This document shows positions 11,447-22,190 of a stretch of DNA of 64,000 nucleotides, in pieces. Every line of letters begins with the position of its first letter. Position 1 is the stretch's first letter. A model generated the notes under the pieces. That model saw nothing but the letters and a program-made list of their open reading frames with translations, made no database searches and had not been told where the DNA came from. The stretch is from Rapana venosa (lineage: Eukaryota > Mollusca > Gastropoda > Neogastropoda > Muricidae): NCBI GenBank assembly GCA_028751875.1, contig CM054154.1, positions 54,454,547 through 54,518,546 on the forward strand, given 5' to 3'. A program made the position numbers and the translations under genes.

Positions 11447-11684
11447 GTCCTTCGGATGAGACTATAAACCGAGGCCCCGTGTGCGAACGCATGCAGTACA
11501 TCTTGCCCACACGTTAAATCCTGTTCGGCTGTTCAAATGAGTAGGCCATTGTGTGCCAGTGGGAACAGATGACAAAATTTACAAAACCGCATTTTTTTTT
11601 AATGTCACCTGAGCGCTTTGATTTGTTGCTTTACAAGATTCAGCGCTATATAAATTCCATACATTATTATTATTATATTATTAT
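11447..11684 (+). mobile_element. SINE with conserved core and L2-like tail
   Basis: The core GTCCTTCGGATGAGACTATA and following AAACCGAGGCCCCGTGTGCG resembles the central domain of SINEs spread through marine invertebrates (MetaSINE-like, from memory). The 3' end GAGCGCTTTGATTTGTTGCT ... CATACATTATT plus ATT repeats is identical to 7556-7640 and closely like the L2-like LINE tails. I did not see a tRNA head, so it may be 5'-truncated. It lies inside LINE G. Confidence 0.7.
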
Positions 11685-12720
11685 GTCAAACTGTGCTCTT
11701 GTGAGTTCCCAAGTTGGAGTGGGAATACTTCATCTCTTTTAGCAATGTTTGTATTTGGATTCAACCCAGCATTTATAAATGTTTGAGATGTGTATGTACC
11801 AAGGGTGGTATTAGAGGATATTGACCTTCTCTCTTTGGAAAATCACTGTCAGACTTGAGGTTTACTACCAATTGCAAGTCATTTTTAACACTCAGACTTC
11901 TTAAAACAAATTTACCACAAGCAATGCTTCTGTGAATTTCTAATGGTAAAATTCCAGATGCGCTAAAAGTTTTCATACATGAGGCATAGACAGGTAGACC
12001 TAGGGCAAGTTTGTATGCTCTGCAGTCTATGCTTTGAAGTTTTCTTAACAGATATTTTGGAGCATTAAAAAATACTTCTTGAGCATACGTCAAATTTGAA
12101 CGAAGTAAACATGTTGAAAGATGTATTAAGTTAAGTATATCTTGACCCCATGACTGTTTGCTAATAATGTTTAAAGTGTTTAAACTTTTTCTTGATTTAT
12201 TTAGAATATGTTCAATGTGAATGTTCCATATTAGTTTTGGTGCAAGAAAAACTCCAAGAACTTTGACAGTTTGTTTGTATTCTAAAATTCCATCATCTAT
12301 TCAAAAATTAGGCATTGACGTTGGATTTGACCCATTATTAAAAAGTGTTATGTGAGTTTTATCATTTGGCAGCATTAAACCATTTTCATTCATATACTAA
12401 GCTATCCTATTAATTCGTTTTGATACAACTTTTGATGTAATTCAAGGATCTTATAAGAGTATTCTTTTTTTTATTGTTACATTTATCCACATACATAAAT
12501 ATTATATCATCAGCACATTGAGCTAGTTCTACATGTTTATACGATGTTTCTGGCAAGTCATGCATTAAGATGTTGAATAACATAGGAGCAATAACTGAGC
12601 CCTGTGGAATGCCCATTTGAAGGGATTTTGTAGATGAATATGTAGTCCCTATTCTAGTCGTAATTTGTCTGTTTTACATAGAATCTTTTACAAAGTTATA
12701 CAGATGCCCTGATAACCCAA

Positions 12721-12808
12721 TACTCTTGAGTTTATAATATAAATATTATTATTATTGAGTTTATAATACAAATATTATATTATAATATATTATATTATTA
12801 TATTATGA
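12721..12808. repeat. (ATT)n / (TATAT)n AT-rich repeat
   Basis: A TTTATAATATAAATATTATT-type unit is repeated with drift inside the RT of LINE G, a local expansion that breaks the reading frame. Confidence 0.8.
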
Positions 12809-13465
12809 TAAGCGTCAATGCCATACTTTATCGTAGGCTTTGGTAGCATAAAAAAGTTGCTAAAACACATTTTCGCCTGGCAAACTGATATTTGATTTGA
12901 GTGATCAGTTTAACAAGATCAACAGATGATCTGCCTTTTCTGAAGCCAGCTTGATCAACGGGAATAATATCATTCTTATCACAATTGTAAATAAGTCTGT
13001 TCAAGAAAAAATTTTCTAGCAATTTACAAACATGAGATGTAAGTGCTATGGGCCTGTAACTATGTATACTAGTGTTTGGCTTACCTTTTTAAGAATTGGG
13101 ACAACGATTGACTTTTTCCAGACTTTTTGTAAAATACTACTCTCCCAACATTTACTAAATATGCTCAGGAGATTGTTCACCCATTTGTCTGGGAAATGTA
13201 TAATCATTTCACTTGATATAGCATCAATTCCAACTGACGTCTGCTTGCTTGTTAAGGATGACACAGCGTCTTGTAGCTCATGAGTTGTTAAAGTATCATT
13301 GAGAAATGGTTATCATCAGGAACAGGGTTATCAAAACTATCTAATTTTTCTCTCTGTTTTCTAAACTCTCTCTGTCTTTGAGATAGGCCCTACTGTCTAC
13401 TTTCTTTGGAAAAAGAGTCAGCAAATGCTTCAGCTTTTTCAGTTAATGAAGGGAATTTATTGTTT

Positions 13466-13617
13466 GAGCAGGGCTCAACTTCTGGAGACGTTTTTCCTTG
13501 CAACACCTGTGGGAAGTGCTGTGCATCCAGAATCGGCCTCTTCTCCCATATGAGGATACATTCTGACAGATAAGCCTGCCTGCCTACTCATCCGTCGATC
13601 CCACGGGAGACTCCATC
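13466..13617 (+). mobile_element. short LINE 3' fragment encoding a C2H2-like finger
   Basis: The plus strand reads CNTCGKCCASRIGLFSHMRIH, a finger-like C-terminus known from several metazoan LINE RT proteins, followed by a stop and ~50 bases of 3' UTR. ATTGTTT at 13459-13465 and 13618-13624 flanks it, a likely target-site duplication. It interrupts LINE G between the linker and RT blocks. Confidence 0.65.
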
Positions 13618-13911
13618 ATTGTTTAATAAACAAATGGGATAATCTGGATGTTTTATTCCATCTCGCATAACCTTTAACTGTCTCCATATCTTTTTATTAT
13701 CATTATGTTTTGAAATGTTCGATTTACAGAATGATGTCCAGAGTAATTGCTTAGCTTGCTCTATAACTCGGTTACATCTTATGTTGGCATATTTCATGGC
13801 CTTGTGATTAGCGATTGATTTTTCAATCAATCGTGTGAAAAATCAAGTGTGTATGTAAGTGTATGTCTTTCTAATCAATGGTCATTATGGTGCGCGCATG
13901 GGTGTGTGTGT

Positions 13912-13943
13912 TGAAGTCAAACTTTTATCTTTAGATGGTACAT
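13912..13943 (-). mobile_element. LINE tail, family S
   Basis: The minus strand reads ATGTACCATCTAAAGATAAA AGTTTGACTTCAA, matching the tails at 41038-41131 (plus) and 49064-49150 (minus). Only the terminal piece is certain. 13951-14240 is GT-rich non-coding DNA. Confidence 0.65.
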
Positions 13944-13945
13944 GT

Positions 13946-13946
<1 letters not shown>

Positions 13947-13989
<43 letters not shown>

Positions 13990-14022
13990 GTGTGTGTGTG
14001 TGTTTTGTGTGTGTGTGTGTGT
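13947..14022. repeat. (GT)n microsatellite
   Basis: GT dinucleotide run with two single-base interruptions. Confidence 0.95.
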
Positions 14023-14262
14023 TTACTAGTCAATAATCTTTATAAAACTGTTGTTCATATATTGGTGTGTGTTTATAGGTGGGCGCACGTGTGCGTGCAG
14101 TGTGAGTGTGCACCTAAATAATGTTTATATGGCTTTTCCAATCAATGGTTTTGACAACATTGTATTCCTACATTGGTGTGTTTAAGTCTTCAATTTTAAT
14201 GTCTTTCCACTTTAAGTGATACCAGACGGCCCTAAAATAGGAGACTGAATAAAAGAGAGAGA

Positions 14263-14265
14263 TAT

Positions 14266-14338
<73 letters not shown>

Positions 14339-14357
14339 CAGACAGAGGGATAGATAG
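14263..14357. repeat. (GATA)n microsatellite
   Basis: About 20 uninterrupted GATA units, ending in GACA/GATA variants. A GT/GC-rich run follows at 14375-14408. Confidence 0.95.
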
Positions 14358-14409
14358 ATCTACTCTGTGTAATGCATGCGTGCGTGCGTGTGCGTGCGTG
14401 TGTGTGCGT

Positions 14410-15898
14410 AATCTAGACTAATAACAAGGGAAATACACAAATAGTATTCTTAACATTAACAGATCAAGAACAACATTTTTCCAAAAAATGAAATTCAAAG
14501 AGAACTACAACTACAATAAGTGCCCTATAGGGACTTAACAATAAACCTATTACAATGTCAAACGTTAGCTTTACCTTGTTCAAAACTTTGTCAATGGTAT
14601 TTTCAGAAAAGGCAGGGAGATGAGGTTTTAAATTCCCACATTCAAGTATGATATGGGTATTTGAAATATATTCACCACATAAGCATTTAACATCCTTGCT
14701 GAATTTTGTCGTGAATGCATTTAATCTTATCCTAAAAAATAATGCCTTGAGTTCTCTTTTTTTGACAGCATTTGTATGAATCTCTAAGTTATCAATGTAT
14801 TCAATTACATACTTCCCACTCTGAGTTGAATGTGAAAGCCGCTTGATTTGCCGATGCTTTTCTATGAATTTGTTTAAGGAAGCTTCTTCTAACAACTGAC
14901 AACCCTCTGCAATGGATAGAGGGACATGCAGTACTATAGACCCCTTTTCATTACGTGCACCTTTCTTTGCAGCCCTATCAGCCCACTCATTAGAAAATAA
15001 TCCTATATGAGAAGGAATCCAGCAAAAGGAAACATGGACTCCTCTTAAACCAGAAGATTTATGAAGTATTTGATATTTAGTATAAGTTTAGTAGATTGCT
15101 TATAAGTTATAGACTTTAAGGCATATAATACTGATTTTGAATCCACACAAAGTAATATGTGAAAGAAACAGTATGGATGATCGAAAATGAAAATCAAAGC
15201 CATGAGAATAGGGATCAGTTCATCTGTAAAAAAAAAATAATAAAAAACCCAGATTATTTTTACCTACATGATGTAACTTTTCTACTTTTAGTGCTGATAT
15301 GCTGAATGATTTAATGCTGAACCTGCTTGATGATTGTCTAAAAGTGAGCCATCTGTATAAATTTTAAGACAATGAGAGTAATTATGTTCTGTATGTGAAT
15401 GAATATTAACTGCCATAATATTTGGATTCTTATTCTTGTTTATGTTGATATAATCTACATCAAAGTGTGCTTGCTTGATTTCCCAAGCAGGACAGACTGA
15501 AACTGCTCTTTGTGAGTCTACATCAGATTTGAAAATTTCAGAACGCTCCTAAAGACCTGATGTGTAGGTACTTATTGACATTAAAGAGTTTTTGTGTCGG
15601 GCTCTTTGGGGAAAATCTGTTTCACACCTCATTTTTATTTCTTCTGAAGAAAAGTGTTCACGTGTTGAATTTCTCAGAATATATTTAGCACGTACAAGTT
15701 TCGGTACTCATCAAGTGGTATCATTCCAATTTCTTTATATGTGTCAAGTGCCGAGGCATGAAATGGCACACCTAGAGCAAGTCTGTACACCTTACAGTCT
15801 ACACTTTGAAGCTTCTTTAGTAAATACTTAGGTGCACTAAAAAAGACTTCTTCTCCATACCATAATTTAGATCTAATTAGAGACGTAGACATGTTTCA
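14410..15898 (-). mobile_element. LINE H, RNase-H-bearing I-group LINE, 5'-truncated
   Basis: Same family as G and I, on the minus strand, starting in the RT thumb at about 15898 and ending in a 3' UTR near 14410. It is a separate insertion, since its thumb, RNase H and C-terminal regions duplicate those of G. An R-type LINE tail abuts its 5' end at 15899. No target-site duplication was found. Confidence 0.85.
14464..15892 (-). pseudogene. thumb, RNase H and C-terminal domain of LINE H
   Basis: Thumb: EVFFSAPKYLLKKLQSVDC and LALGVPFHASALDTYKEIGM (15892-15674). RNase H: fragments around 15.2 kb (LLCVDSKSVLY-like in a broken frame) and SFCWIPSHIGLFSNEWADRA (about 15055-14965). C-terminus: RIRLNAFTTKFSKDVKCLCG, then ISNTHIILECGNLKPHLPAF (14750-14600). 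The last ~430 bases form one open frame; upstream parts contain several lesions. Confidence 0.85.
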
Positions 15899-16166
15899 GA
15901 ATTGTCATCTTGTCCTCAATACTGCTTTTGTACAATTTTTAGTACAAATTTGTGCATTTGGTGTGTGTGGGTATGTGCATAGGCGGTGCATGTGTGTGGG
16001 GGGCCAGGGTTTGTGTGCGTGTGATAATTTTTTAAGCTATCTAGGGTTGTTCTTAACAATTTGAAATGTATTTCTCTTGTCTTTTGAGATAATGATACTA
16101 TCAATCTGCCTGTCAGTATTGTAATTGCCCTTCATGGGATGATTAAAGTGTTTTTGACTTGACTTG
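15899..16166 (+). mobile_element. LINE R-type 3' end fragment
   Basis: The end ATCAATCTGCCTGTCAGTAT TGTAATTGCCCTTCATGGGA TGATTAAAGTG ... TTGACTTGACTTGA is the reverse complement of the 3' end of minus-strand LINE R at 28823. GT/GC-rich sequence just upstream corresponds to the CA/CG-rich 3' UTR of R. 16167-16639 holds AT-rich DNA without a recognisable gene. Confidence 0.75.
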
Positions 16167-16639
16167 AATAAATGAGTGTAGAATGTTTTCTGGGAGGTTT
16201 CCTCAGTCTTTAGATTTATTTTCTTATAGGTAGGTTTAAGGTTTTCTTTAGTGAATGGTAGGATGTTTATCTTTAATCTACGTTTTTTAATGCTAACCTG
16301 TTGTCTGGAGAGTTCTCACTTGTGTTTGAAACACTCAGTATTTCTAAATTTAGATTGATATGGTTGAGTCCTGAGTGATTTGGGATTTAGTGCAATTTTG
16401 TGTATTAAGCAGTTATGTGTGGTTGTTATTGTTTGTCTGTAAGGACAATTCTCTTATGTGGAAGAATGTTTTAAAGGTCTTCTAACTGAACTTTATTTCA
16501 ACATAAACAATTAAGGAATAGACATCAGTCATTGTTTAGATTCAAAATGTAGATGGTTCCTTGGATATACAAGGAGTACTCTTTGAGTGTAAACAGACAA
16601 TTTGTCAGCCTAGAGGATACAAGGGAATAACCCTAGATA

Positions 16640-17216
16640 CCTTAGCTCTAGTTATGGGCGTATGCTGTGGAACAGCAAGTATTGCCTGTTCCAGGTTCCT
16701 GTGGGTGCCTCCAGTAGATGAGTTGTGCCTGGAGAGGGTACAGCTTGGTGTGCCTTGATGAGAGTCACCAGCGGCTTGTCCTTGACCCTCCAGAATTTCC
16801 ATCACCCTTTATCCCCTGACCCACCTCTTTTCCCCACAATCCATTTCACCTTCTGCCTGCCCTGAGGATCTCCGCGGCCTGGGAGCTTCACAACGTTGTC
16901 GTGTGTTGAAGTGCTGATACAGTGAGGGGAGTCAGAGGGGAGCACCTCTTGAGCTGGACTCAGAACTGTTAGTTAAGAGGAGAAGGGAATATAAGGGTAA
17001 GTCTGAGAGTGTGTGTTTGAAAGATGAATTTGTGTTTAAAAGTGAATGTAAGTATTTGTCTAGTGCATTGCATTTTGAAAGGTGAACAGTAAAGTCTGGA
17101 ACTTTTCTCTTCTGTGTTCTATGTTTGTTGTTGTCGGAAAGATAGGAGGGAATGGATGGGGAGGGGGGGGGGGGGGGGGGGGGGGGTTAGCCACAATCCC
17201 TTAAGTAGCGCGACAC
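16640..17216 (+). mobile_element. LTR family K, copy 2, 5'-truncated
   Basis: From GTTCCTGTGGGTGCCTCCAG through CTGGAGAGGGTACAGCTTGG and GGCTTGTCCTTGACCCTCC to TTAGCCACAATCCCTTAAGT AGCGCGACA, it matches the 3' third of the solo LTR at 53321-54337. A 24-base G run (17163-17186) lies where the 53-kb copy has GGGTGAGGG. Confidence 0.75.
17163..17186. repeat. poly-G tract in LTR end
   Basis: 24 consecutive G directly before TTAGCCACAATCC. It may fold into a G-quadruplex and is also a place where sequencing length is unreliable. Confidence 0.9.
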
Positions 17217-17399
17217 TGTGTGATCCACTATCCATCTCCTTTTGTATATGAGGGACAGGGGGTGGGGAGGGAGAGAGGAGAGCAGGGAAAGGAACTGGAA
17301 TAGTTCAGCTCTGAGTATTTTATAGAGGGTAATGGATAAGCCACTAAAAACTTCTTTACACCAAGCCGCTTAATAATTTTAACAATTATAGATTAATAG

Positions 17400-17412
17400 A
17401 TGAAGGTGGGAT

Positions 17413-17443
<31 letters not shown>

Positions 17444-17472
17444 AGCCACAATCCATTGAGGAGCGTGACACA
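17400..17472 (+). mobile_element. second LTR K 3' end
   Basis: GATGAAGGTGGGAT, then 30 G, then TAGCCACAATCCATTGAGGA GCGTGACA repeats the end of the LTR 250 bases downstream of the first. The intervening 17217-17399 is non-coding and holds a T-type tail. The body of this LTR is missing. Confidence 0.65.
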
Positions 17473-17540
17473 ATTACAATGAAAATTCTTTTATTTCGAG
17501 GATAATGAATAAGCACCTATGTGCTTTTTTACATCCAGTC
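17473..17540 (-). mobile_element. T-type repeat tail
   Basis: The minus strand reads GGGGACTGGATGTAAAAAAG CACATAGGTGCTTATTCATT ATCCTCGAAATAAAAG. A closely similar stretch is at 41175-41236 (plus), and a more diverged one at about 17316-17375 (minus). It is probably the 3' end of a retroelement whose body I could not recognise. 17541-18072 is A-rich DNA with poly-G/C and CA runs and no gene. Confidence 0.5.
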
Positions 17541-18089
17541 CCCGCCCTTAGGGATACATTATATAATAATAAAATAACATAACTCAACACCCATACACTT
17601 ACACAGTAAAGAGAAAAAACACCAAAAATTGCTTAAAGGAAATAAAACAAAACAAACAGAACAAAAAGCACAAAACAAAGCAAACAGCAAAGAAACTAAA
17701 ATCAAAATATATAACAACCAGAAGGGGGGGGGGGGGCGACAATCAAATAATCCCCCCCCCCAAAAAAAAAAAAAAAAACCAACAACAACCCAACAACAAC
17801 AACAACTCCACAATATAAAGGAGAATAAACAATGTAAGTAATATCATTTTGGGAAACCGAAAATAAACGTCAACAAAACATTGTACTTTTTTGTATAGGG
17901 AAAGCAACAGTAAACTACACAAAACAAATGTTAGATAAGCAGACTTCAGGAGGTTACACAAAAGCAGTTTACACCCCATGCACGTGCCCGTACATGTACA
18001 TACACACACACACCATACATTAATGCGAAATTAAATCTTGGTGATTTTCCTATTTAGTCAAAGAAAAGGACATTGAAGTTATTATTATA

Positions 18090-18090
<1 letters not shown>

Positions 18091-18153
<63 letters not shown>
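18091..18153. repeat. (ACT)n microsatellite, tail of inverted L2-like copy
   Basis: 21 ACT units abut the antisense L2-like tail (AAATGGAATTTATATAAGGC), so on the minus strand this is an (AGT)n tail in place of the usual (ATT)n. Confidence 0.9.
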
Positions 18154-18154
<1 letters not shown>

Positions 18155-18457
18155 AATGGAATTTATATAAGGCTATATCTTGCAGAGACAAATCAAATGG
18201 CTTTCACTCGACTCATTCTTACAGTCATGCAAGCAGTAACAATTAATAGTTCTAACAAGTCCAAATGTGCACCCACACGCGTGGGCGCTTGTGCACACAC
18301 ACATATAAAGGTTATACACATGAACAGGGTGATAGAATTTTGGCTGTTGAAGGCAGGGAAGCTATGAGATGAAACAGGAGAAGAAAATCTTAGGTTTGAC
18401 ATAATATCTTGAGACTGGATTTAAAAGTGTCATAAGAAGGCTTTTGGCGAAGAGAGA
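18154..18457 (-). mobile_element. L2-like LINE 3' end (part of a 5'-inverted copy)
   Basis: The minus strand gives the end of the L2-like protein (CTCTTCGCCAAAAGCCTTCT TATGACACTTTTAAATCCAG), its 3' UTR and the tail ATTTGTCTCTGCAAGATATA. At about 18457 the match stops and an upstream part of the same family continues in the opposite orientation. Confidence 0.8.
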
Positions 18458-18775
18458 CCATCTCCTACCTGATAGGCCCTGTGCACCATGGTACACCCAT
18501 GACATTCTGGTCGCAAAGCGCAAACGCCCATAACTAGAACGGCAATGGCGAAAAACAAAAACTGAAATAAACAAACAGCTTCTTCCTAAACAAATCAACA
18601 AAGTCAAAACCATAAGCCATTCAGCAAAAACAAAGTATTACTCTTCTCAAGTTCTTGATGCTACATCTATGAAATCTCTCTTTTCCCTCACATCCACTCT
18701 TCTAGGATCTGCGAAGGCAAGCCCTCTGCCTTCTATCTACAACCACTCTGAACTTCCTTCCTTATTTTCTGGGGC
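18458..18775 (+). mobile_element. L2-like LINE internal segment, inverted relative to its tail
   Basis: CTGATAGGCCCTGTGCACCA TGG, KRKRP-like coding and the segment LFSLTSTLLGSAKASPLPS match the endonuclease-RT linker of L2-like copies C (24890-25200) and E (37050-37330). It lies head-to-head with the minus-strand 3' end just upstream. This layout, with the middle deleted, fits twin priming. Confidence 0.75.
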
Positions 18776-18789
18776 AGGGGAGATATCAG

Positions 18790-21700
18790 CAGGCAAAGGG
18801 AAAAGCAAGTAAGCAGCGAACCAACGCTTCTGAAGGATCAGACAGGGGGTAGGCCCTGTACTGCAGAGGAAGGGTGGCCTTACAAGAACAAACCACCCTG
18901 CACTCCAGGTATGGACCCCTTCCCTGACGACCATCAACCCGTCGCCGCTCAGAGACCCCTTAATTGATCGTCGTTATGGGGAGCAGAGAGGTCCACCAGC
19001 TAGAGAAGGGATGGGCGTGGGGTAGCTCCCCACCCCATAAAAACAAAGCTTGCTTACAGAAGAAACGCAATCATCAGACCAAGAGACTAATGCCTGGGAG
19101 AGAAGGGTCCTCGACAAGGGTTGTATGACGCAATGTGTTGAAAGCCGTGAGTCTACGGAAAGCCACAAGCCGAACCCCCCTTTTATCGACCAGGACCATA
19201 ACGTGGAATCATGGAAAAGGTGGGACCATATTGAGTCGGGAAAAAACCAACGATGTTGCGCAGAGATGAAAAGCTACAACCTCTAATTGATTGGCTTCAG
19301 TGAGACCGTTGGACTCAAGTCAGGACAAAGGTGACTGTCAGGAGAGATGCTGCTTTTTTGGCCAACGAAGAAGACAACGCTCCACAAAGAAGGCGTAGCG
19401 CTCATTGTTTGTCAAGAACATGCGGCAGCATAGCCCTGGATGGATGGGAAGCACACGGATCAAGAATCATCGCGCATCCCTTAAGAATAGAAGAAGAATC
19501 AGAATGAACCATCATCAGTGGTTATGCGACAAATAAGGTCGGCGATAGAAGCCAATGGTTCAATTCTACGACAGAATGCAGAACGTCATTTGCCAAATAC
19601 TCAGAAAACAGATATTAACATACTCTTGGGTTGATTTCAATGCCAAGATCGGACAAGAAACAAAACGGGATGGAGGAAGGAAGGATGGGAAGACAACGGA
19701 TTAGGTGTGATGAATGCGAATGGCGAGAGATTTGCTGACTTCCTGTGCTATCATCAATTGGTAATCCGGTTTGGCAGGCAATTTTCCCCCACAGAAGGAG
19801 TATAAGGCCCACCCTGGTATCACCAAATTCATGGTGACTGAGAAACCAGATCGACCATATCTGATTTGGCCAAGGAAATTCAGGGGATTATCAGGATGTA
19901 AGGGTGAAAAGTGGAGAGATGTTGGCATCTGGACCAACACTTTGTAGCCAGGCTGAAGCTAATGCTGAGAAGAAAATGGATGGACATAGTAACATAAACC
20001 AAGAGGCAGAATAGTAATACACAAGCCTGCTGATTGACTCAAAGATAATTGAAGAATTCAAGCTGTCCCTCACCAACAAGTACCATGTACTTACAAGAAA
20101 TGCTTAAGATGAGACTGACATCGAGAGCAGTGGAAGAAAGTGAAAGAGAACAACTGACGTCAACTTGTCAGGAAGTAGTGGGCGCCCAAGAGACCAACAG
20201 AAGGAATGGATATCGGCAGTCAAAAATGGGCTAGATTGAAAGAGAATGCAAGTAGAAACAGCAGCAGGGAATACAACAGCGGACAAGATGCAGCAAAAGG
20301 CCCAAAGGGCCAAGCAGATTCACAGAAGCCAACAGTGAAGTCAAGAGCGTGCGCAAGAAAGACAAGCGCAAGTACATCGACAGCTGGCTGAGGAAGCAGA
20401 GAAGCAGCAGCCAGTAACAACATGAAGTGCGTATGACACACTAAGAAATATTCAGGGAAGTACAGTAGGCTCTGAGCGACCTAGTCTAAGACAAGAAAGG
20501 AAAACACCATCTGGGAACAGTGGGGCAACTGAACCGATGGGCAGAGGCACTTTCGAGGAACTCATGAACAGTCCCGTCCCCAAACCCCCCGGACCATCGA
20601 CCCTGCTGATAGAGCCTAGACATCAACTGTGAGCAATCCAACCAGGGAGGTGATCAGGGAAAGCCATCAAAATGTGAGATATGGCAAGGCAGAAGGACCG
20701 GACAACTACCAGCAGAAGCAATCTAGGTGACATGGAGACACGGTAGAGATGCATTGTACCTCTCTTTGGGAAGATTTGGACGAGGAGGAGTACCATCAGA
20801 CTGGAAAGGAGGGTACCTCATCAAGCTACCCAAGAGTGGAGGACTCAGCAACTGTGGCCAAACTATAGAGGGATAATGCTTCTGGTCGGTCCAGGAAATG
20901 TCTTTAACGGTTACTCACTCGAGAGAATGAAAAAAATGCAGTAGACCCTCTCCTCCGGAGGTCCAGCATGCGGTTCGCCAGAACAGATCGTGCGTAGATC
21001 AGATTGCCACCTTGCGCATCCATCGTTTTGAGCAATCTTTAGAATGGTACTCATCTTGTTTACATCAACTTTGTGATTTGACGAAAGCATTCGACAGTGT
21101 TGGACGGCAACACCTCTGGAAATTTGCTTCGCCACCATGGAGTGCCAACCAAAATGGTTCAAATTGATCAAGATACTTCCTATGAAAGAATGACCTCCTC
21201 CGGATTGGTCATTGAGGACAACTCACAACAGCTTTGAGGTGTGAAAAATACGGAGTCAGACAAGGCTGTATTCTGTCACCTTTCATCTTCTCCTTGGTGA
21301 TCGATTTGACCTATGAAGTTCATCAACAGCATACAGAAGATGGGAATCCAGTGGACACTGGTGGGAACCTGGATGATCTCGGACTACTTTGCAGACGACC
21401 TCGGCCCTTTGCTTTACCCTGCCGCCAACAGATGCAGGAAATGACACTACTATGAACTAGCAGCCGACTAATTACTAGTTGGTCTCAAGATCCATGTAGG
21501 CGAAACCAAGATATATCAAGATCACGCAGGAGGAGGGACCTGTACTCTTAATGGGAAGGAGCTGGAGAAGTGGAGGACATTACGTACATGGGTATAGCAT
21601 TCAATAAACATGCAGGGCGGCCAGACGCAGATGTCAGAGCAGAATTGGGCAAGCGAGGAGGGCACGAGTTACTTTTTAGCTGAAGAACATCTGGAGCTAC

Positions 21701-22190
21701 AAGGTGGTGTCAACCGCACAAAGATCAGGGCTGTTCAACTCCAACGTTTAAAGTAGTCCTATTGTATGGAGAGGTAAACATGGAGGACAACATCAAAGTC
21801 CACCATCTAAGAAAAGTGAAACCTTCATCAACAGCTGCCTGAGGACGAATCCTCCTGAGCCACTGGCCAGACACCATCAGCAACGCAGACTGTGGCAATA
21901 CCGTAACATACCAGCTGCCAGCCGAGAAATGAAATCCAGGGCAGGAGAGGGGGATGGATCGGGGCACACCCTGAGGAAAAGCCAGACAGAAACATAACAA
22001 GGCTCAGGCACTATCATGGACCACCAGGGAAAACGAGAAAGAGGAAGGCAAAGACATGGCCACGCGCCTTGAGGAAAAAACCGGGAAGAGGGGATTCCCG
22101 GAGACAGCTGGAGAAAATAGCCGGACAGAGGGACTCTGGGGCTGTTGTCGGGGCCTATGCTGGGGGGGAAGGAGGGGGCCTAAGTAAGAA
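18790..22190 (+). mobile_element. LINE P, RTE-like, near full length, decayed
   Basis: A GC-rich leader (18790-19340) precedes endonuclease blocks, an RT and a C-terminus ending near 22170 (GGACTCTGGGGCTGTTGTCG GGGCCTATGC), matching the C-terminus of LINE O. It is related to O but much older, with many indels and stops. No clear target-site duplication was seen. The right side merges into low-quality sequence. Confidence 0.8.
19350..22150 (+). pseudogene. endonuclease/RT remnant of LINE P
   Basis: Endonuclease: HKEGVALIVCQEH (about 19390) and DINILLG (19615) with a stop where the catalytic Asp is expected, then NGLGVMNANGERFADF (19697-19745). RT: VPSDWKGGYLIKLPKSGGL (20790-20850), DQIATLRIHRFEQSLEWYSS in pieces (20997-21060), TKAFDSVGRQHLWKF (21077-21125), YGVRQGCILSPFIFSLVIDL (21247-21310) and catalytic FADD (21388-21399). 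Frames change repeatedly. It is pseudogenic throughout. Confidence 0.8.

Larger units (their letters stand above)
11773..13830 (-). pseudogene. reverse transcriptase remnant of LINE G
   Basis: Blocks in minus-strand order: linker (IWRQLKVMRDGIK, 13.7 kb), KAEAFADSFSKES at 13.43 kb, KSIVVPILKK at about 13.1 kb, VDQAGFRKGRSSVDLVKLI at 12.95 kb, MGIPQGSVIAPMLFNIL with catalytic-type CADD at 12.53 kb, and the thumb EVFFNAPKYLLRKLQSIDCRAYKLALG at 12.05 kb. AT-rich simple repeats interrupt it at 12.72-12.81 kb. Several frame breaks make it non-functional. Confidence 0.85.
9370..13850 (-). mobile_element. LINE G, RNase-H-bearing I-group LINE, with nested insertions
   Basis: Read on the minus strand, the element runs from a linker at about 13.85 kb through RT, RNase H and a C-terminal Cys domain to a 3' UTR near 9.37 kb. 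The last 40 bases resemble the tail at 55390-55475 (TGATATCAC ... ACATTAAACTGAAGAA). It is interrupted by a SINE-like insert at 10236-11108, a second SINE at 11447-11684 and a 152-bp LINE tail at 13466-13617. LINE I at 50.6-53.3 kb is the uninterrupted comparison that shows these breaks. An I-group (possibly Nimb-like) clade is my inference from the RNase H downstream of the RT. Confidence 0.85.
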
